From the NCBI GenBank assembly GCA_016716675.1, contig JADJVG010000001.1, forward strand, positions 310,001-374,000: 64,000 bases of DNA. The letters run 5' to 3'. The translations under genes and the position numbers were made by a program. Positions 62,312-64,000 of this stretch are shown piece after piece (the first letter of the stretch is position 1; each line of letters starts with the position of its first letter). The stretch comes from Hyphomicrobium sp. GTDB lineage: Bacteria; Pseudomonadota; Alphaproteobacteria; Rhizobiales; Hyphomicrobiaceae. The notes under the pieces are model-generated. The model was not told where the DNA came from. It was given only the letters and a program-made list of their open reading frames with translations, and made no database searches.

Positions 62312-63247
62312 ATGAGTTGGAACCCAGCGCTGGAGCCCGGATGTCCGGACGCTGCCGGCATCGACGCTATCGAGACGTTGATCATTCCGCGAGCGCACGA
62401 TCTCGGCGGCTTCGAGGTGCGGCGCGCACTCCCCGCCCCGGCCCGGCAGATGGTCGGCCCCTTCATCTTTTTCGACCAGGCGGGCCCCGCCGAGTTCGTA
62501 ACCGGTTCAGGCGTTGACGTCCGCCCGCATCCCCACATCGGGCTGGCGACCGTGACCTACCTCTACCGCGGCGAGTTCCAGCATCGCGACAGCATCGGTT
62601 CGGATCAGATCATCCTGCCGGGCGCGGTCAACTGGATGGTGGCGGGGCGCGGCGTAACGCACTCGGAGCGGACCAGCGCCGCAACGCGCAAGGCGCCGCA
62701 CAGTCTGTTCGGCATTCAGACCTGGGTTGCGTTGCCTGAGAACCAGGAAGACGTCGCGCCGAGCTTTGAGCACCACAGCAAGGATGCGCTGCCCGTGATC
62801 GCTGACACTGGCGTCAGCGTCCACCTGCTGCTCGGCCGGGCGTATGGCAGCAGCGCGCCGGCAAGCGTCTTCTCCGACACGTTCTATGGTGACGTGAGCT
62901 TGAAGCCGAATGCCCGCCTGCCGCTTCCCGACGATCATGAAGATCGCGGCATTTATATCGTCGAGGGCTCAATCTCGATCGCCGGACAGGCGTTCGACGC
63001 TGGTCGCATGATGGTTTTCCGGCCGGGCGATAAGATCACCGTCGCTGCCGGAGCACGCGGCGCGCAGCTCATCATACTGGGTGGCGCCACCCTCAACGGG
63101 CCGCGCTACGTGTGGTGGAACTTCGTCTCTTCCAGCAAAGAAAAGATCGACGCCGCCAAGGAGCAATGGCGGCAAGCGCGATGGGGCGACGGTCAGTTCG
63201 ACTTACCCACGGGCGATCACGCCGAGTTCATTCCGCTACCGGGCTGA
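62312..63247 (+). CDS. Pirin family protein
   Basis: A bicupin, possibly a metal-dependent quercetinase-type enzyme or regulator. ATG 62312 follows GGAGG. The N-terminal cupin has FIFFDQAGPAEF, VDVRPHPHIGLATVTYLYRGEFQHRDSIGSDQIILPGAVNWMVAGRGVTHSER with the His-x-His and Glu/His metal ligands. The C-terminal cupin starts near DDHEDRGIYIVEGSISI. 311 residues is typical. It is inserted between lepB and acpS and transcribed in the opposite direction from them. Confidence 0.95.
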   Translation: MSWNPALEPGCPDAAGIDAIETLIIPRAHDLGGFEVRRALPAPARQMVGPFIFFDQAGPAEFVTGSGVDVRPHPHIGLATVTYLYRGEFQHRDSIGSDQIILPGAVNWMVAGRGVTHSERTSAATRKAPHSLFGIQTWVALPENQEDVAPSFEHHSKDALPVIADTGVSVHLLLGRAYGSSAPASVFSDTFYGDVSLKPNARLPLPDDHEDRGIYIVEGSISIAGQAFDAGRMMVFRPGDKITVAAGARGAQLIILGGATLNGPRYVWWNFVSSSKEKIDAAKEQWRQARWGDGQFDLPTGDHAEFIPLPG

Positions 63248-63273
63248 GCCGCCACGGCCGGCACCTCGAACAA

Positions 63274-63786
63274 TCACGAAGCGAGATACGCCTCGAGTTG
63301 GTCGAGCGTCGCGCCATAGCCTTTGATCATATTATCGTAGATCGCTTCGAAGGCTTGGATCTCGCCATCTGTTGCGCCAAACGGCAGCGATTGCAGAGCA
63401 ACGATCGTCGAACCGTCACTATTGGCGAACGTCACGGTGTTGTGCACTTCGAGCGGAAAATCAGCAGCGAACGGCGCGCGCGCGATGCCGCCGCGCTCAT
63501 TGGCGAACGAATTCAGCCAGACAATACGGCTACCGTTTATGATCTCGCGATACATGAAGCGACCCCACATCGACGGCGTGTTGGTGAACTTCATTTCGTA
63601 ATGGAAGAACCCGCCGGGACGGAAGTCCATGTCCGCCACTTTCAGTTTGCAACCCTTCGGACCCCACCAATTCTCCAAATCGTCGGCGGTCGTCCACGCC
63701 TGCCATACACGGGCACGCGGCGCCTTGAAAACGCGCGTTATATCGAGCGTCTTAGCGCGGCAGCCTGCTGCGGAGGTTGCTGTCAT
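63274..63786 (-). CDS. AHSA1/SRPBCC-family protein
   Basis: A START-like helix-grip protein of 170 residues that binds hydrophobic ligands or chaperone partners; function not predictable. ATG 63786 follows AAGGAAAGG. Family opening TLDITRVFKAPRARVWQAWTTADDLENWWGPKGCKLKVADMDFRPGGFFHYEM, then MYREIINGSRIVWLNSF and ending NMIKGYGATLDQLEAYL. It is convergent with pirin and lies between lepB and acpS. Confidence 0.93.
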   Translation of the reverse strand: MTATSAAGCRAKTLDITRVFKAPRARVWQAWTTADDLENWWGPKGCKLKVADMDFRPGGFFHYEMKFTNTPSMWGRFMYREIINGSRIVWLNSFANERGGIARAPFAADFPLEVHNTVTFANSDGSTIVALQSLPFGATDGEIQAFEAIYDNMIKGYGATLDQLEAYLAS

Positions 63787-63873
63787 TGCTCAGACCTTTC
63801 CTTGGTTCATATGCGCAGCCCGCGATCGCGTCTTCAATCCCGCGTTCAACGACACTGCCCTATCGTCACAACA

Positions 63874-64000
63874 TCAACCGCGACGCTCGGCCTTTGTGGG
63901 CAGCGCCGAGATGATGACGATCGCTTCCGATAGTGGGTATTCGTCCGTCAAGGTCAGGTCGATGCGCGCCACATACCCTTCCGGCGTCAATTCGGCGAGA
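63874..64000 (-). CDS. acpS: Holo-[acyl-carrier-protein] synthase AcpS, C-terminal fragment
   Basis: The last 42 codons are in the window (stop TGA at 63874-63876) and read LAELTPEGYVARIDLTLTDE then YPLSEAIVIISALPTKAERRG. The IDLTLTDEYPLSEAIVII strand pair is the conserved AcpS C-terminus, which transfers 4'-phosphopantetheine from CoA to ACP. The position upstream of lepB matches the Rhizobiales pdxJ-acpS-lepB order, here separated by two genes. Confidence 0.88.
   Translation of the reverse strand, partial: LAELTPEGYVARIDLTLTDEYPLSEAIVIISALPTKAERRG

Overview
The window is chromosomal DNA of an alphaproteobacterium, most likely of the order Hyphomicrobiales (Rhizobiales). The evidence is gene order and family content: tig-clpP-clpX-lon, purC-purS-(small membrane protein)-purQ...purL, acpS...lepB-rnc-era-recO, parC, an F1-ATPase zeta inhibitor (DUF1476), a leucyl-transferase of the Bpt type, a class I PHA synthase and a GlpX-hom-aminotransferase run. 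GC is high and most genes use typical alphaproteobacterial codons. The genus cannot be fixed from the sequence alone.

Layout. 0-4.5 kb: proteostasis block (lon, clpX, clpP, tig, all minus) ending at a tRNA-Leu(UAG). 5-12.9 kb: sulfurtransferase, periplasmic glucan protein, thiol peroxidase, an orphan HlyD-type adaptor, a small hydrolase, a REP-associated transposase with its palindromes, and the ATPase zeta inhibitor. 13.3-22.4 kb: purine synthesis (purC, purS, purQ, purL), interrupted between purQ and purL by about 4 kb holding a structured leader, a TerC-type transporter and four small exported proteins. 22.5-32.9 kb: a repeat element with long inverted ends and a GIY-YIG protein, several small exported proteins, BolA-GrxD, a PqiA-like membrane protein, rpsD, and a TrmJ methyltransferase with an unusual DUF433-like N-terminus. 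33-49.7 kb: GT87 glycosyltransferase, icd, alaS, recA, glpX, hom, aminotransferase, phaC, metZ. 50.6-58.3 kb: bpt, a ubiquitin-bearing autotransporter, parC, and an ECF sigma factor with a DUF4142 protein. 58.4-64 kb: recO, era, rnc, lepB, pirin, an AHSA1-type protein and the 3' end of acpS.

The standout is the gene at 51468-53422 (minus). Behind a Sec signal peptide it encodes a near-perfect copy of eukaryotic ubiquitin (65 of 73 positions match human ubiquitin as I know that sequence). An IPT/TIG domain, an Ig-like repeat and an autotransporter beta-barrel follow. The predicted signal cleavage falls exactly before ubiquitin Met1, and the C-terminal Gly-Gly is missing. This suggests a surface-displayed or released ubiquitin mimic aimed at a eukaryotic host, predator or protist.

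Caution on sequence quality: four reading frames (an exported protein near 41.4 kb, the ubiquitin autotransporter near 52.75 kb, an exported protein near 54.16 kb, and rnc near 60.69 kb) are each broken in a way that adding one base to a short homopolymer would repair. Because rnc is among them, I read these mainly as base-calling deletions, not true pseudogenes. They are annotated here as frameshifted CDSs.
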